11,181 bases of DNA from Firmicutes bacterium CAG:475 (GTDB taxonomy: Bacteria; Bacillota; Clostridia; Christensenellales; CAG-917). The position numbers and the translations under genes were made by a program. Every line of letters starts with the position of its first letter. Position 1 is the first letter of the stretch. Of the stretch, positions 1 to 7,507 are shown one piece after another. The notes under the pieces are model-generated. The model was not told the DNA's origin. It did no database searches and was given only the letters and a program-made list of their open reading frames with translations. The stretch spans positions 1 through 11,181 of the forward strand of contig FR895530.1 of NCBI GenBank assembly GCA_000434435.1, written 5' to 3'.

Positions 1-139
1 GGGAGAAATACCGGCGTGTCCGGAAAGAGGGGGTACATCTAATTTAGAGTTCACGCCGTTCACCTCTTATAGAGGACGGAACAAAACACTCATTGAAAAG
101 AATCTGCGAATTATTCATTATCAATTGTTAATTAAATTG

Positions 140-168
140 TTGTGCATTTGTACAATTGGTGCTAGAAT
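140..168 (+). promoter_or_regulatory. Extended -10 promoter of the alcohol dehydrogenase gene
   Basis: The sequence shows a -35-like TTGTGC (140-145), a 17-base spacer and TAGAAT (163-168), with TG at 160-161 giving an extended -10. Transcription would start near 175 and leave a leader of about 47 bases. That leader holds a small imperfect inverted repeat (CGGAT/ATCCG, 193-205) before the GGAGGG ribosome site at 211-216. The -35 region also lies inside an imperfect palindrome (140-155), which could be an operator. Confidence 0.6.
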
Positions 169-221
169 ACTATTACTTAATACTCATATATGCGGATTTA
201 ATCCGTATTCGGAGGGAAACG

Positions 222-1451
222 ATGAACATCTTTACAAAAATGGGTTGCCGTATCTTCCAGCAATCTATGCGCTTGGCAATGTTTTTGTTGCCGTGGAATC
301 AATGCAAAAAGACTTTGTCCGGTCCGGGCAGCATTTCGCAACTTCCCAAGTTCCTCAAAGACAACGGCTTTAAGAGCATCCTTATCGTCACCGACGGATT
401 CCTGTTTTCAAGCGGAAAGGCAGATCCCATCATGGCTGCATGCGAAGCAGAGGGCATGAAGAGTTGCTGCTATCACGACGTCGTCCCCAATCCGACCATT
501 CAAAACATCGAAGACGGTCTCAAAATGTATCATGACAACAACTGCGACGCAATCGTTGCTCTCGGCGGCGGCAGTGCTATGGACTGCGCAAAGGGTATCG
601 GCGCAAGAGTTGCTTGCCCCAAGAAGAGCGTTCCTCAAATGAAAGGCGTCTTGAAGATAATGATTACGGGACACAAACTTCCCCCGCTTGTCGCAATTCC
701 GACAACTTCGGGTACAGGCAGTGAAGCGACGCTTGCAGCGGTCATTTCCAACCCCGAAACTCACGAGAAATATCCCATCAACGATCCGTTCCTCATTCCG
801 AGATACGTCGTTATGGATCCCGAACTTACAAAGTCGCTTCCGCCTCACCTCACATCCACAACGGGTATGGACGCGCTCACTCACGCGGTTGAGGCTTACA
901 TCGGTGGCGAAAATACAAGACAAACCAAGAAAGAGGCTGTCGAGGCTGTTCAGCTCATTCACAAATACCTCAAACAAGCATACGATCACGGCGACGATCT
1001 CGAAGCTCGTGTGCAAATGCAAAAGGCCGCATACCTTGCAGGAAAAGCGTTCACTCGCGCATACGTCGGTTACGTACACGCGGTTGCGCACACTCTCGGC
1101 GGCGAATACGGAGTGCCTCACGGTCTTGCAAACGCAGTTATCCTTCCGCATGTTTTGAAAGCATACGGCAAATCCGCACACAAGAAACTCGCCGAACTTG
1201 CCGACTGCATCAACCTCGGCGGAAACACCAAAGAAGAAAAGGCAAACTTGTTCATCAAATGGATTGAGGACATGAATGCCGCAATGAACATTCCCACAAA
1301 GATTTTGTCACGCGACGGCGGCAAGCTCATCGAAGAAGAGCGTCTGCCTCGTATGATCGCGCACGCATATGCCGAAGCAAATCCGCTTTATCCCTGTCCG
1401 CAGGTTTGGGGTAAGAAGGAAATCGAGGCTATCTACCGCGAAATTATGTAA
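222..1451 (+). CDS. Iron-containing alcohol dehydrogenase (group III, NAD(P)-dependent)
   Basis: This predicted 409-residue cytoplasmic enzyme should interconvert an alcohol and its aldehyde with NAD(P)H, typically as a fermentative redox sink; the substrate cannot be read from the sequence. The N-terminal dinucleotide-binding half has GGGSAMDCAK (115-124) and the family motif PTTSGTGSE (160-168). The C-terminal metal half carries the expected ligands Asp217 and His221 (in GMDALTHAVEAY), His286 and His300 (PHG), plus His290, with the same spacing as in E. coli FucO. Length is slightly above the usual 380-400 because of an N-terminal stretch of about 30 residues. The ATG at 222 is preferred over an upstream in-frame ATG at 156 because GGAGGG lies 5 bases upstream of it and the promoter overlaps 156. 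The gene has its own promoter and two downstream terminators, so it looks monocistronic. Family assignment is firm; a specific role such as butanol, ethanol or lactaldehyde metabolism is open. Confidence 0.95.
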   Translation: MNIFTKMGCRIFQQSMRLAMFLLPWNQCKKTLSGPGSISQLPKFLKDNGFKSILIVTDGFLFSSGKADPIMAACEAEGMKSCCYHDVVPNPTIQNIEDGLKMYHDNNCDAIVALGGGSAMDCAKGIGARVACPKKSVPQMKGVLKIMITGHKLPPLVAIPTTSGTGSEATLAAVISNPETHEKYPINDPFLIPRYVVMDPELTKSLPPHLTSTTGMDALTHAVEAYIGGENTRQTKKEAVEAVQLIHKYLKQAYDHGDDLEARVQMQKAAYLAGKAFTRAYVGYVHAVAHTLGGEYGVPHGLANAVILPHVLKAYGKSAHKKLAELADCINLGGNTKEEKANLFIKWIEDMNAAMNIPTKILSRDGGKLIEEERLPRMIAHAYAEANPLYPCPQVWGKKEIEAIYREIM

Positions 1452-1460
1452 AAATCAATT

Positions 1461-1484
1461 TCGTTCCTTTTTCGGAACGATTTT
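1461..1484 (+). terminator. Rho-independent terminator 1 after the alcohol dehydrogenase
   Basis: A 7-bp stem, TCGTTCC (1461-1467) with GGAACGA (1474-1480), encloses a T-rich loop and is followed by TTTT. It starts 9 bases after the stop codon. The T-tract is short, so it may be only partly effective alone. Confidence 0.6.
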
Positions 1485-1501
1485 GAGGGTTTGAATATTT
1501 T

Positions 1502-1560
1502 AAACCCCGTTTGACGAAATCCGAGTTGACGGAATTTTGGCAAGCGGGGTTTTCTATTCT
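1502..1560 (+). terminator. Rho-independent terminator 2, long stem
   Basis: AAACCCCG (1502-1509) pairs with CGGGGTTT (1545-1552). The interior can form a second imperfect stem (AAATCCG near 1517-1523 with CGGAATTT near 1530-1537). A T/C-rich tail follows. Together with terminator 1 it insulates the exporter genes from the alcohol dehydrogenase transcript. Confidence 0.65.
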
Positions 1561-1589
1561 CTTTTGCCAATAATCCGTGTTAGTTCAAC

Positions 1590-1607
1590 CAAAAGCGTCC
1601 GCTTTTG
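1590..1607. promoter_or_regulatory. Perfect 8-bp palindrome just upstream of the exporter genes
   Basis: CAAAAGCG (1590-1597) and CGCTTTTG (1600-1607) are perfect inverted copies separated by two bases. It sits 18 bases upstream of the chosen ATG of the first exporter gene. It is not followed by a T-run on either strand, so it is more likely a protein-binding site or leader hairpin than a terminator. I see no convincing -35/-10 pair next to it. Confidence 0.45.
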
Positions 1608-1625
1608 AAAAATCAAATACTCATC

Positions 1626-3416
1626 ATGTTATTCGGAAAATACATAAACAAATATTATCTCAAGTTCAGTTGGCTGTTCTTGATAGGATTGATAGGGCTT
1701 GTCGCAGTGGACGTGTTCCAGCTTTTCATACCCGAATATCTCGGAAAGCTCGTGGATATGTTCGACGGCGGAGCAATCGACAAAGCCGCGCTCAAAGAAA
1801 TTATTTTGGGCGTTATGGTGGTTGCTATCGTGATGTTCTTTGGAAGAATCATGTGGCGACTCTCCATTTTCAACGCTTCTCAACGCATAGAAGCGGGGCT
1901 TCGTCACACAATGTTTTTGAAGAGTGAGAGGCTGTCGCAACGCTATTATCACGAAAACAAAGTCGGCACCGTTATGGCGTGGTTTACAACCGACCTCGAA
2001 ACGATCGAGGAGTTTTTCGGTTGGGGCTCGGTTATGCTGGTGGACGCGCTTTTCTTGTCCGTTCTTGCCCTTTACAAGATGTTTTCGCTCGACTGGGCGT
2101 TGTCCTGCCTGTTGCTTATTCCGCTCGCTCTCATAGTGGTGTGGGGCATGCTTGTTGAAAAATTTATGGCTCTTAAATGGGAGCAACGCCAAAACGAGTT
2201 CGACAAACTCTACGACTTCTCGCAGGAAAGTTTTACGGGCATACGAGTCATCAAGGCGTTCGTCAAAGAAACGCAACAACTTCACGCATTCGCAAAGATT
2301 GCAAAACGAAACAAAGACGCAAACATCGAGCTTGTCAAAGTGTCGGTTATTTTCGACGCAATCATCGAGATCATCATTGCGGCGATTATGGCTTTGATTT
2401 TGGGGCTTGGCGGATACTTCGTTTACAGATACGTCACCGGCACTCCCGTTTTTGTTTTCGGACACGAGGTGGATATGACGGCAGGCGGACTTATCACGTT
2501 CGTGGGGTATTTCGACACTCTCGTATGGCCGATGATTGCTCTCGGACAAGTCGTGACGATGCGTTCGCGCTCGAAAGCGTCGCTAAAACGTATCACCAAC
2601 TTCCTCGACCAAGAGGAAGAAATCCGCAACGTCGAAAATGCGTACGTGCTTGAAGACGTCAAGGGCGAAATCAGGTTCGACAACTTCTCGTTTGCCTATC
2701 CTTCAAGCGAAGCGAACGTGCTCAAAAACATCACGTTCACCGTCAATCCCGGTGAGAGCGTCGGCATAGTGGGCAAGATAGGCAGCGGCAAAACGACGCT
2801 TGTAAACACGCTGTTGCATCTCTACAACGTAGAAAGGGGCAAAGTGTTTATCGACGGCCACGATATCATGGATTGCAATATCGAGAGTTTGAGAGACGCC
2901 ATAGGTTACGTGCCGCAAGACAATTTCCTTTTCAGCGACAAGATCAAAAACAATATCGCTTTCTCTTGCAACGAACTCGATATGGACAAGGTGTACGACG
3001 CTGCTAAATTTGCCGACGTTCACTCTAACATCGAGGAGTTTGCCGAGGGGTACGAAACCGTATCCGGCGAGAGAGGCGTTACTCTTTCTGGCGGTCAAAA
3101 ACAGCGCATATCCATAGCTCGCGCGTACATAAAAGACGCGCCGATTATGATTTTGGACGACTCGGTGTCGGCAGTAGACGTCAAGACGGAAGAAACCATA
3201 CTTGCAAACATTCAATCCGAGCGGAAGGGCAAGACGACCATCGTCATCGCCTCGCGCGTTTCGACGGTATCGCATCTTGACAAGATACTCGTTCTCGACA
3301 AGGGCGAGGTTGAGGCATACGACACTCCGCAAAGACTTGAAGAGATATCTCCCACCTACAAAAAGATGGTGTATTTGCAAAAGCTCGAAAGAGAAGTGGA
3401 AGGGGGTGAGGCATAA
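1626..3416 (+). CDS. ABC exporter half-transporter, degenerate-site subunit (YheI/BmrC/TM287-like)
   Basis: A 596-residue fused membrane and ATPase subunit, expected to pair with the next gene's product as a heterodimeric exporter of drugs or lipophilic compounds. About six membrane segments lie near 15-37, 60-80, 135-152, 157-177, 243-268 and 288-310. The ATPase domain (about 348-596) has A-loop Tyr358, Walker A GKIGSGKT (383-390), Q-loop Gln431, signature LSGGQ (487-491) and Walker B IMILDD (507-512). Two catalytic positions are altered: Asp512 replaces the catalytic Glu and Ser543 replaces the switch His. This matches the degenerate-site subunit of heterodimeric exporters such as TM287/288 and BmrCD. 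The start is uncertain. A TTG at 1605 would add 7 residues but lies inside a palindrome; ATG 1626 is preferred, though neither has a clear Shine-Dalgarno sequence. It overlaps the next gene by one base. Substrate unknown. Confidence 0.93.
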   Translation: MLFGKYINKYYLKFSWLFLIGLIGLVAVDVFQLFIPEYLGKLVDMFDGGAIDKAALKEIILGVMVVAIVMFFGRIMWRLSIFNASQRIEAGLRHTMFLKSERLSQRYYHENKVGTVMAWFTTDLETIEEFFGWGSVMLVDALFLSVLALYKMFSLDWALSCLLLIPLALIVVWGMLVEKFMALKWEQRQNEFDKLYDFSQESFTGIRVIKAFVKETQQLHAFAKIAKRNKDANIELVKVSVIFDAIIEIIIAAIMALILGLGGYFVYRYVTGTPVFVFGHEVDMTAGGLITFVGYFDTLVWPMIALGQVVTMRSRSKASLKRITNFLDQEEEIRNVENAYVLEDVKGEIRFDNFSFAYPSSEANVLKNITFTVNPGESVGIVGKIGSGKTTLVNTLLHLYNVERGKVFIDGHDIMDCNIESLRDAIGYVPQDNFLFSDKIKNNIAFSCNELDMDKVYDAAKFADVHSNIEEFAEGYETVSGERGVTLSGGQKQRISIARAYIKDAPIMILDDSVSAVDVKTEETILANIQSERKGKTTIVIASRVSTVSHLDKILVLDKGEVEAYDTPQRLEEISPTYKKMVYLQKLEREVEGGEA

Positions 3417-5182
3417 TGCAAAGCGACGCGGAAAAACTCAAAGGCGACGTCCATATTCCCACAAAAGATATGTTTAGCCGCATATATCGCTACTTAAAAC
3501 CCGAAATGGCGCGATTTGTTGGCGCAATGCTGCTCATTTTGCTAAACGTCGTTTTGGATATAATCCTGCCTCTTTTCGTCAGTCAAATCACCAACAACTT
3601 GAAGTCGGACGGCATAAACGTGGAGTTTATCGTCGGCATGGCGGTGGCGTATCTTGCCATAGGCGTGTTCAACCAAGCATTTCTCGTTTGGGAGTCCATG
3701 CTCTTGCAAAAGGCGGGGCAAAATATAATCTACACGCTGCGCAACGAGGTGTTTTCGCACATCGAGCAACTGTCTCAAAATCAGTTTGATGAAATGCCCG
3801 TAGGCTCGCTCGTTACGCGCGTTGCGTCCTACACGGCGTCGATGTCCGACTTGTTTACCAACGTCATCGTGAACGTCATCAAGAACGTGCTTACGGTGGT
3901 GGGCGTGTACGGCATTATGCTGTACATCTCGTGGCAGCTTTCGCTTGTGATGCTTGCGTTCATCGTTGTTGTGTTCATCACGTCTTTCGTGTTCAGAAAC
4001 GTGGTCAAAAAGGTGTTTACAAAGGAAAGACAGTATATATCCGACCTCAACACTTTTCTCAACGAAAACTTGTCCGGCATGAAACTTATCCAAATTTTCA
4101 ATCGTCAACAAAAGAAAGAGCTTGAATTTTTGGAAAAGAACGAAAATCTGCGCAAATCCAGATACAAAGTGGTGCTTGCTTTCGGCATATATCGTCCGTT
4201 TATCACGCTGCTTTATATCAGCTCGATTGCCGTGACGTTCTGGCTCGGAATGGAATTCGGACTGGACGCGGGCATGATAGTTGCGTTCTATCTCTATCTG
4301 TCGCGCTTTTTCAACCCCATACAAAACCTTGCCGATCAGCTCAACAACTTGCAAAAGGCGATAACCGCGTCTGAGAGGTTGTTCAACCTGCTTGACGTCA
4401 AGCCCGAAATCAGAGATAGGGAAGACGCGGTGACGGTGGACAAGTTCGATGGCAAAATCGAGTTTAAGAACGTATGGTTTGCCTACAAGGGCGAGGATTG
4501 GATTCTCAAAGATGTGTCGTTCACTATAAATCCGAAGGAAACATGCGCTTTTGTGGGCGCGACGGGTGCGGGAAAGACGACAATACTTTCTCTCATCGTG
4601 CGTAACTACGAGATTCAAAAAGGTCAGATTCTCATCGACGGCAGAGATATAAGCACAATAGATATTCATTCGCTTCGCAAGGGCATAGGACAGATGCTTC
4701 AAGACGTGTTCCTTTTCAGCGGTACGGTGCGGAGCAATATTACGCTCAACGACGAGTCTTTCGGCGACGAGGAAATCGAGGCGGCGTGCAAGTACGTCAA
4801 CGCCGATACGTTTATATCTTCGCAAGAGCACGGACTTGACGAGGAGGTCATCGAAAGAGGAGAAAACTTCTCACAAGGACAACGTCAGCTACTGTCGTTT
4901 GCAAGAACGGTTTTGCACAAACCGCAAATTCTCATTCTTGACGAAGCAACCGCAAACATCGACACCGAAACCGAAGTGGTTATCCAAAAGTCGCTTGAAA
5001 ACATCCGCAACATCGGCACGATGCTTGTTGTGGCGCACAGATTGTCCACAATACAACATGCAGACCAAATCATCGTGCTTCAAAACGGCAGAATCATCGA
5101 AAAAGGTACGCACCAACAACTGCTCAAAAACAAGGGATATTATCACAAACTCTACGAATTGCAGTTTGAAAATCGCGATTGA
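3416..5182 (+). CDS. ABC exporter half-transporter, catalytic subunit (YheH/BmrD/TM288-like)
   Basis: A 588-residue partner of the preceding subunit. Membrane segments lie near 33-57, 70-92, 146-170, 173-193, 259-279 and 285-300, followed by an ATPase domain (about 347-588). That domain has Tyr357 (A-loop), Walker A GATGAGKT (381-388), Gln429, Walker B ILILDE (505-510) with the catalytic Glu510, and switch His541 in AHRLST. The signature is FSQGQ (485-489) instead of LSGGQ. In known heterodimers the altered signature faces the degenerate Walker motifs of the other subunit, so the two changes complement each other and leave one competent ATP site. The ATG overlaps the upstream stop by one base (TAATG), with AGGGGG 9 bases upstream, so the two are translationally coupled and probably made in equal amounts. 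No clear terminator follows; the lipid kinase gene downstream has its own promoter. Confidence 0.94.
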   Translation: MQSDAEKLKGDVHIPTKDMFSRIYRYLKPEMARFVGAMLLILLNVVLDIILPLFVSQITNNLKSDGINVEFIVGMAVAYLAIGVFNQAFLVWESMLLQKAGQNIIYTLRNEVFSHIEQLSQNQFDEMPVGSLVTRVASYTASMSDLFTNVIVNVIKNVLTVVGVYGIMLYISWQLSLVMLAFIVVVFITSFVFRNVVKKVFTKERQYISDLNTFLNENLSGMKLIQIFNRQQKKELEFLEKNENLRKSRYKVVLAFGIYRPFITLLYISSIAVTFWLGMEFGLDAGMIVAFYLYLSRFFNPIQNLADQLNNLQKAITASERLFNLLDVKPEIRDREDAVTVDKFDGKIEFKNVWFAYKGEDWILKDVSFTINPKETCAFVGATGAGKTTILSLIVRNYEIQKGQILIDGRDISTIDIHSLRKGIGQMLQDVFLFSGTVRSNITLNDESFGDEEIEAACKYVNADTFISSQEHGLDEEVIERGENFSQGQRQLLSFARTVLHKPQILILDEATANIDTETEVVIQKSLENIRNIGTMLVVAHRLSTIQHADQIIVLQNGRIIEKGTHQQLLKNKGYYHKLYELQFENRD

Positions 5183-5237
5183 GAAACTATACATGTGTTC
5201 GAGATATTCGACATTTTGTTGCGCAACTCACAATAGG

Positions 5238-5265
5238 TTGACTTTTGCGTCATAAGTGTTAAAAT
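5238..5265 (+). promoter_or_regulatory. Sigma-A-type promoter of the lipid kinase gene
   Basis: TTGACT (5238-5243), a 16-base spacer and TAAAAT (5260-5265) with TG at 5257-5258 form an extended -10 promoter. The start would be near 5272. Immediately upstream, TTGT-N10-ACAA (5216-5233) includes the 10-bp palindrome GTTGCGCAAC (5218-5227), a possible operator. Confidence 0.7.
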
Positions 5266-5308
5266 GTACTTGTATATTTTTATATGCAAATAAAATGCGG
5301 AGGGCATT

Positions 5309-6175
5309 ATGTATCACATAATCGTCAATCCTCAAGGCGGAAAGGGCAAAAGCCTCAAGGCTCTCACAACCGTCGAGGAAATTTTTAAGAATAACAACGC
5401 TCAATACGTCGTTCATAAAACCGAGTACGCAGGACACGCCACCGAAATCGCAAGAGAATTGTCAAAAACACCGGACACAAATATTGTGGTTATGGGCGGC
5501 GACGGCTCTTTTCACGAGGTGCTTTGCGGAATCGACAACTTCGACAACGTTACGCTCGGTCTCGTAGCTTGCGGCAGCGGCAACGATTTTATCAAAAAAT
5601 CCGGACACTCCACCAATGTCAAAGAGGCGGTGCAAACCATCTTGAACGGCAAGGTCGGCTTCGTGGACTATATGGAACTTGGCAAATATCGCTGCTTGAA
5701 CGTGGGCGGCGGCGGCATGGACGTCGACGTCTTGCTCAAATATGCAAATTGCAAAACGTTGAAGGGCAAAGCGGCATACTATTATTCGTTGTTCTACACG
5801 CTTTTGCACACGAGATTCCATCATCTTCGCATCACTGCGGACGGCGTGACAAAGGACACCAGCGTGTTTATGATAGGTGTAGGCAACGGCGGTTTCATCG
5901 GCGGCGGCATCCCCATTTGCCCAAACGCAATCGTTGACGACGGACTTTTGAACGTCGGCTACGTCAGCGAAATGAAAAAGAGCAAAATCATTTTCCGCCT
6001 GTTCAAGTTTCTCAAAGGCAAGCACGTCGGCACGGATTGGGGCGGAGAATACACCGCAAAGAAGGTTACTATCGAAGCGCTTGACGACAGCCGTTTCGAG
6101 CTTGACGGTGAAATCATCGACGACACCAAACTCGATATAGAAGTTGTTCATAACAAATTAAAAATGTTCAGATAA
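5309..6175 (+). CDS. Diacylglycerol kinase-family lipid kinase (DagK/YegS type)
   Basis: A 288-residue protein of the soluble diacylglycerol/sphingosine kinase superfamily (COG1597), which uses ATP to phosphorylate a membrane lipid such as diacylglycerol, returning it to phosphatidic acid. Visible motifs are the N-terminal NPQGGKGKS (7-15), nucleotide-binding GGDGSFHE (63-70), GSGNDF (89-94), a Gly-rich stretch near 133-136 and 194-200, DGLLNV (211-216) and the C-terminal LDGE (265-268). The Asp and Glu of the last two motifs match the catalytic and metal positions of the family. Length is normal and there is no signal peptide or membrane segment, so it should act at the inner face of the membrane. 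GGAGGG 4 bases before the ATG fixes the start. It has its own promoter and a strong terminator, so it is probably monocistronic. The exact lipid substrate is not determined by these motifs. Confidence 0.92.
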   Translation: MYHIIVNPQGGKGKSLKALTTVEEIFKNNNAQYVVHKTEYAGHATEIARELSKTPDTNIVVMGGDGSFHEVLCGIDNFDNVTLGLVACGSGNDFIKKSGHSTNVKEAVQTILNGKVGFVDYMELGKYRCLNVGGGGMDVDVLLKYANCKTLKGKAAYYYSLFYTLLHTRFHHLRITADGVTKDTSVFMIGVGNGGFIGGGIPICPNAIVDDGLLNVGYVSEMKKSKIIFRLFKFLKGKHVGTDWGGEYTAKKVTIEALDDSRFELDGEIIDDTKLDIEVVHNKLKMFR

Positions 6176-6188
6176 ATGACCGAATAGA

Positions 6189-6221
6189 CACTTTATCCAT
6201 GCAAAAAGATTATATAAAGTG
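6189..6221. repeat. 8-bp perfect inverted repeat downstream of the lipid kinase
   Basis: CACTTTAT (6189-6196) and ATAAAGTG (6214-6221) flank a 17-base loop. It lies between the stop codon and the main terminator, and has no T-run of its own. It could be a 3' UTR stem or a binding site; no function can be assigned. Confidence 0.4.
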
Positions 6222-6239
6222 ACAAATATGCTGGCAAAT

Positions 6240-6275
6240 AAAAACAGTTTCGCTTTTTTAGGCGAAACTGTTTTT
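6240..6275. terminator. Strong bidirectional terminator between convergent genes
   Basis: A 14-bp perfect stem (6240-6253 with 6262-6275, core AACAGTTTCGC/GCGAAACTGTT) encloses an 8-base loop. The stem is A-rich on the left and T-rich on the right, giving a U-tract on either strand. It lies between the lipid kinase (stop 6175, plus) and the PFL-repeat gene (stop 6300, minus), so it should end transcription from both sides. Confidence 0.9.
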
Positions 6276-6299
6276 GTCTAATATAACAAATCCGACAAG

Positions 6300-7004
6300 T
6301 TATTTGTCGTCGTTTTTAGAAACGATATATTTGAACAAGCGTTTTACGTCTTTGCTTGACAAGAAGGGATAAAGCCCGTCCATATCTACGTCTTGAAGTT
6401 CGCCCTCAACATATTTGTCGACAAGTTTTGTAAGACACTTTTCCGACACAAACGGCGCAAGAGAAGTGAGGGAGTGCGTATATTTTTTATCGTTGTCGAG
6501 TGCGATTTCCAAGAACAATGCGTCACAATCGTTTTCGCTAAGAAACGGCATTATCGCGCAAAGGTTCAACCCGTCGTATTTGTCCGGATCGCTTAAGATG
6601 TCTTCTACGATTTCATGGATGTCATCGTCATCGAGGAAAGGAAGTATTTGTACGAGCTTATTCTTCTTGTCGGGTTTTTTATCATCGACGCCTAGAAAAA
6701 TATTGCCCAAAGACGCGCCCACTCCATATCCTTTTTGTGCGATTTTTTCGGCTTTTTTCAATGCGCTTTTCACAAAATCCCACGACAATGCGGTTTTATC
6801 CGACGATTCGTTTTCTTCATCTTTTTCATCTTCGATTTCTTCTTCGAGATCATCGAGTTCTTCGAGAGCATCCTCGAATTTGTCTTTTTCGTCCTCGTCC
6901 GTAAAAACAAAGTCGGATTTTTCCGCGCGTTGTTCTACGGCTTCTTCGAACGATATAGGTTCGTATATCGTTTTTCCGTCTTGCAATCTCTTTTTGAGTA
7001 TCAT
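6300..7004 (-). CDS. Acidic protein with four tandem PFL helical repeats, XRE-linked
   Basis: A 234-residue hypothetical protein with no signal peptide or membrane segment, so probably cytoplasmic. Residues 1-34 look globular; 35-68 are extremely rich in Glu and Asp and probably form a charged linker or helix; 76-105 form an amphipathic then Gly-containing stretch. The C-terminal half holds four degenerate repeats of about 30 residues, each centred on Pro-Phe-Leu/Val at 122-124, 153-155, 184-186 and 213-215. Spacing is 31, 31 and 29, each core preceded by hydrophobic residues and usually followed by an acidic turn and a helix-like stretch. This suggests a solenoid of short helical hairpins used for protein binding. 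Its ATG overlaps the stop of the XRE regulator gene by four bases (ATGA) and has GGAGG 7 bases upstream, inside that gene. The two products are therefore likely made together and may interact. I do not recognise a named family; function unknown. Confidence 0.85.
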   Translation of the reverse strand: MILKKRLQDGKTIYEPISFEEAVEQRAEKSDFVFTDEDEKDKFEDALEELDDLEEEIEDEKDEENESSDKTALSWDFVKSALKKAEKIAQKGYGVGASLGNIFLGVDDKKPDKKNKLVQILPFLDDDDIHEIVEDILSDPDKYDGLNLCAIMPFLSENDCDALFLEIALDNDKKYTHSLTSLAPFVSEKCLTKLVDKYVEGELQDVDMDGLYPFLSSKDVKRLFKYIVSKNDDK

Positions 7005-7453
7005 TGTGTGACCTCCGTTCTCATAAATTTTTGTTCGGCGGGCGTAAGCCTCGGTTTCAGATTTTCCATATCGGTTGTCAGCATTCCGTCCTTTATCGCT
7101 TTGAGAATCATCATTCTTTCCGTTTGCGAAAAGCGGTAAAAGTTTGCCGGAATGTCGATTTTTATGTTGCCGTCAACGATGTTCCTCACCACAAACAGCC
7201 GCTCGTGTCCCGCAAAAATGTCATCCGGATTGACATCGATTTTTTTGTCAAGACACAATAGTTCTTCAATGGTGATGTGAAAGATCTCGGACATGTTCAA
7301 CAAATCGTCGATGGAGGGAACACCCGTGCCGTTTTCCCATTTGGACACGAGCTGCCTTGTCACGAAAAGTTTGTTGGCAAGCTCCTCCTGTGTGAGATTT
7401 TGCCTTTTCCGCCTCGACGCTATATTGTTGCCGACAGCAATGAAATCGATCAT
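7001..7453 (-). CDS. XRE-family helix-turn-helix transcriptional regulator
   Basis: A 150-residue DNA-binding protein. Residues 8-66 form a Cro/CI-type helix-turn-helix domain (HTH_3): the stretch RKRQNLTQEELANKL (15-29) is followed by recognition helix VTRQLVSKWENG (31-42), then PSIDDLLNMSEIF and a final helix. The C-terminal 80 residues have no motif I can name; they include a predicted helix around FSQTERMMILKAIKDG (108-123) that may mediate dimerisation or partner contact. The ATG at 7453 is chosen because AAGGAGG lies 6 bases upstream and a promoter sits just before that; an in-frame ATG at 7507 would lie upstream of the promoter and has no ribosome site. It is the first gene of a two-gene operon with the PFL-repeat protein, to which it is coupled by an ATGA overlap. 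Autoregulation is plausible given the compact promoter, but not shown. Confidence 0.93.
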   Translation of the reverse strand: MIDFIAVGNNIASRRKRQNLTQEELANKLFVTRQLVSKWENGTGVPSIDDLLNMSEIFHITIEELLCLDKKIDVNPDDIFAGHERLFVVRNIVDGNIKIDIPANFYRFSQTERMMILKAIKDGMLTTDMENLKPRLTPAEQKFMRTEVTQ

Positions 7454-7474
7454 TCTGCGCCTCCTTACAATTGA

Positions 7475-7503
7475 ATTATATATCGTGCGCCGAAATATGT
7501 CAC
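7475..7503 (-). promoter_or_regulatory. Promoter of the XRE and PFL-repeat operon
   Basis: Read on the minus strand, GTGACA (7503-7498), a 17-base spacer and a perfect TATAAT (7480-7475) form a near-consensus sigma-A promoter. The start would be near 7468, directly before the AAGGAGG site (7466-7460), so the leader is very short. Confidence 0.8.
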
Positions 7504-7507
7504 GCAA

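Noticed and set aside
1..54. Possible start of a minus-strand gene leaving the window, with GTG at 54 and GAGGTG six bases upstream
   Set aside because: Only 18 codons are visible, no promoter fits, and the residues match no motif I recognise.
63..75. Small hairpin CCTCT-TAT-AGAGG as a terminator of an upstream gene
   Set aside because: Only 5 bp with no T-run after it on either strand.
2..373. Open plus-strand frame running into the alcohol dehydrogenase gene
   Set aside because: It overlaps the promoter and the clear coding frame of the dehydrogenase, lacks a ribosome site and has no protein-like composition.
3542..4831. Long open frame of 429 codons antisense to the second exporter gene
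   Set aside because: It is rich in His, Arg and Val as expected from the complement of a real gene, and the sense strand has all ABC exporter motifs.
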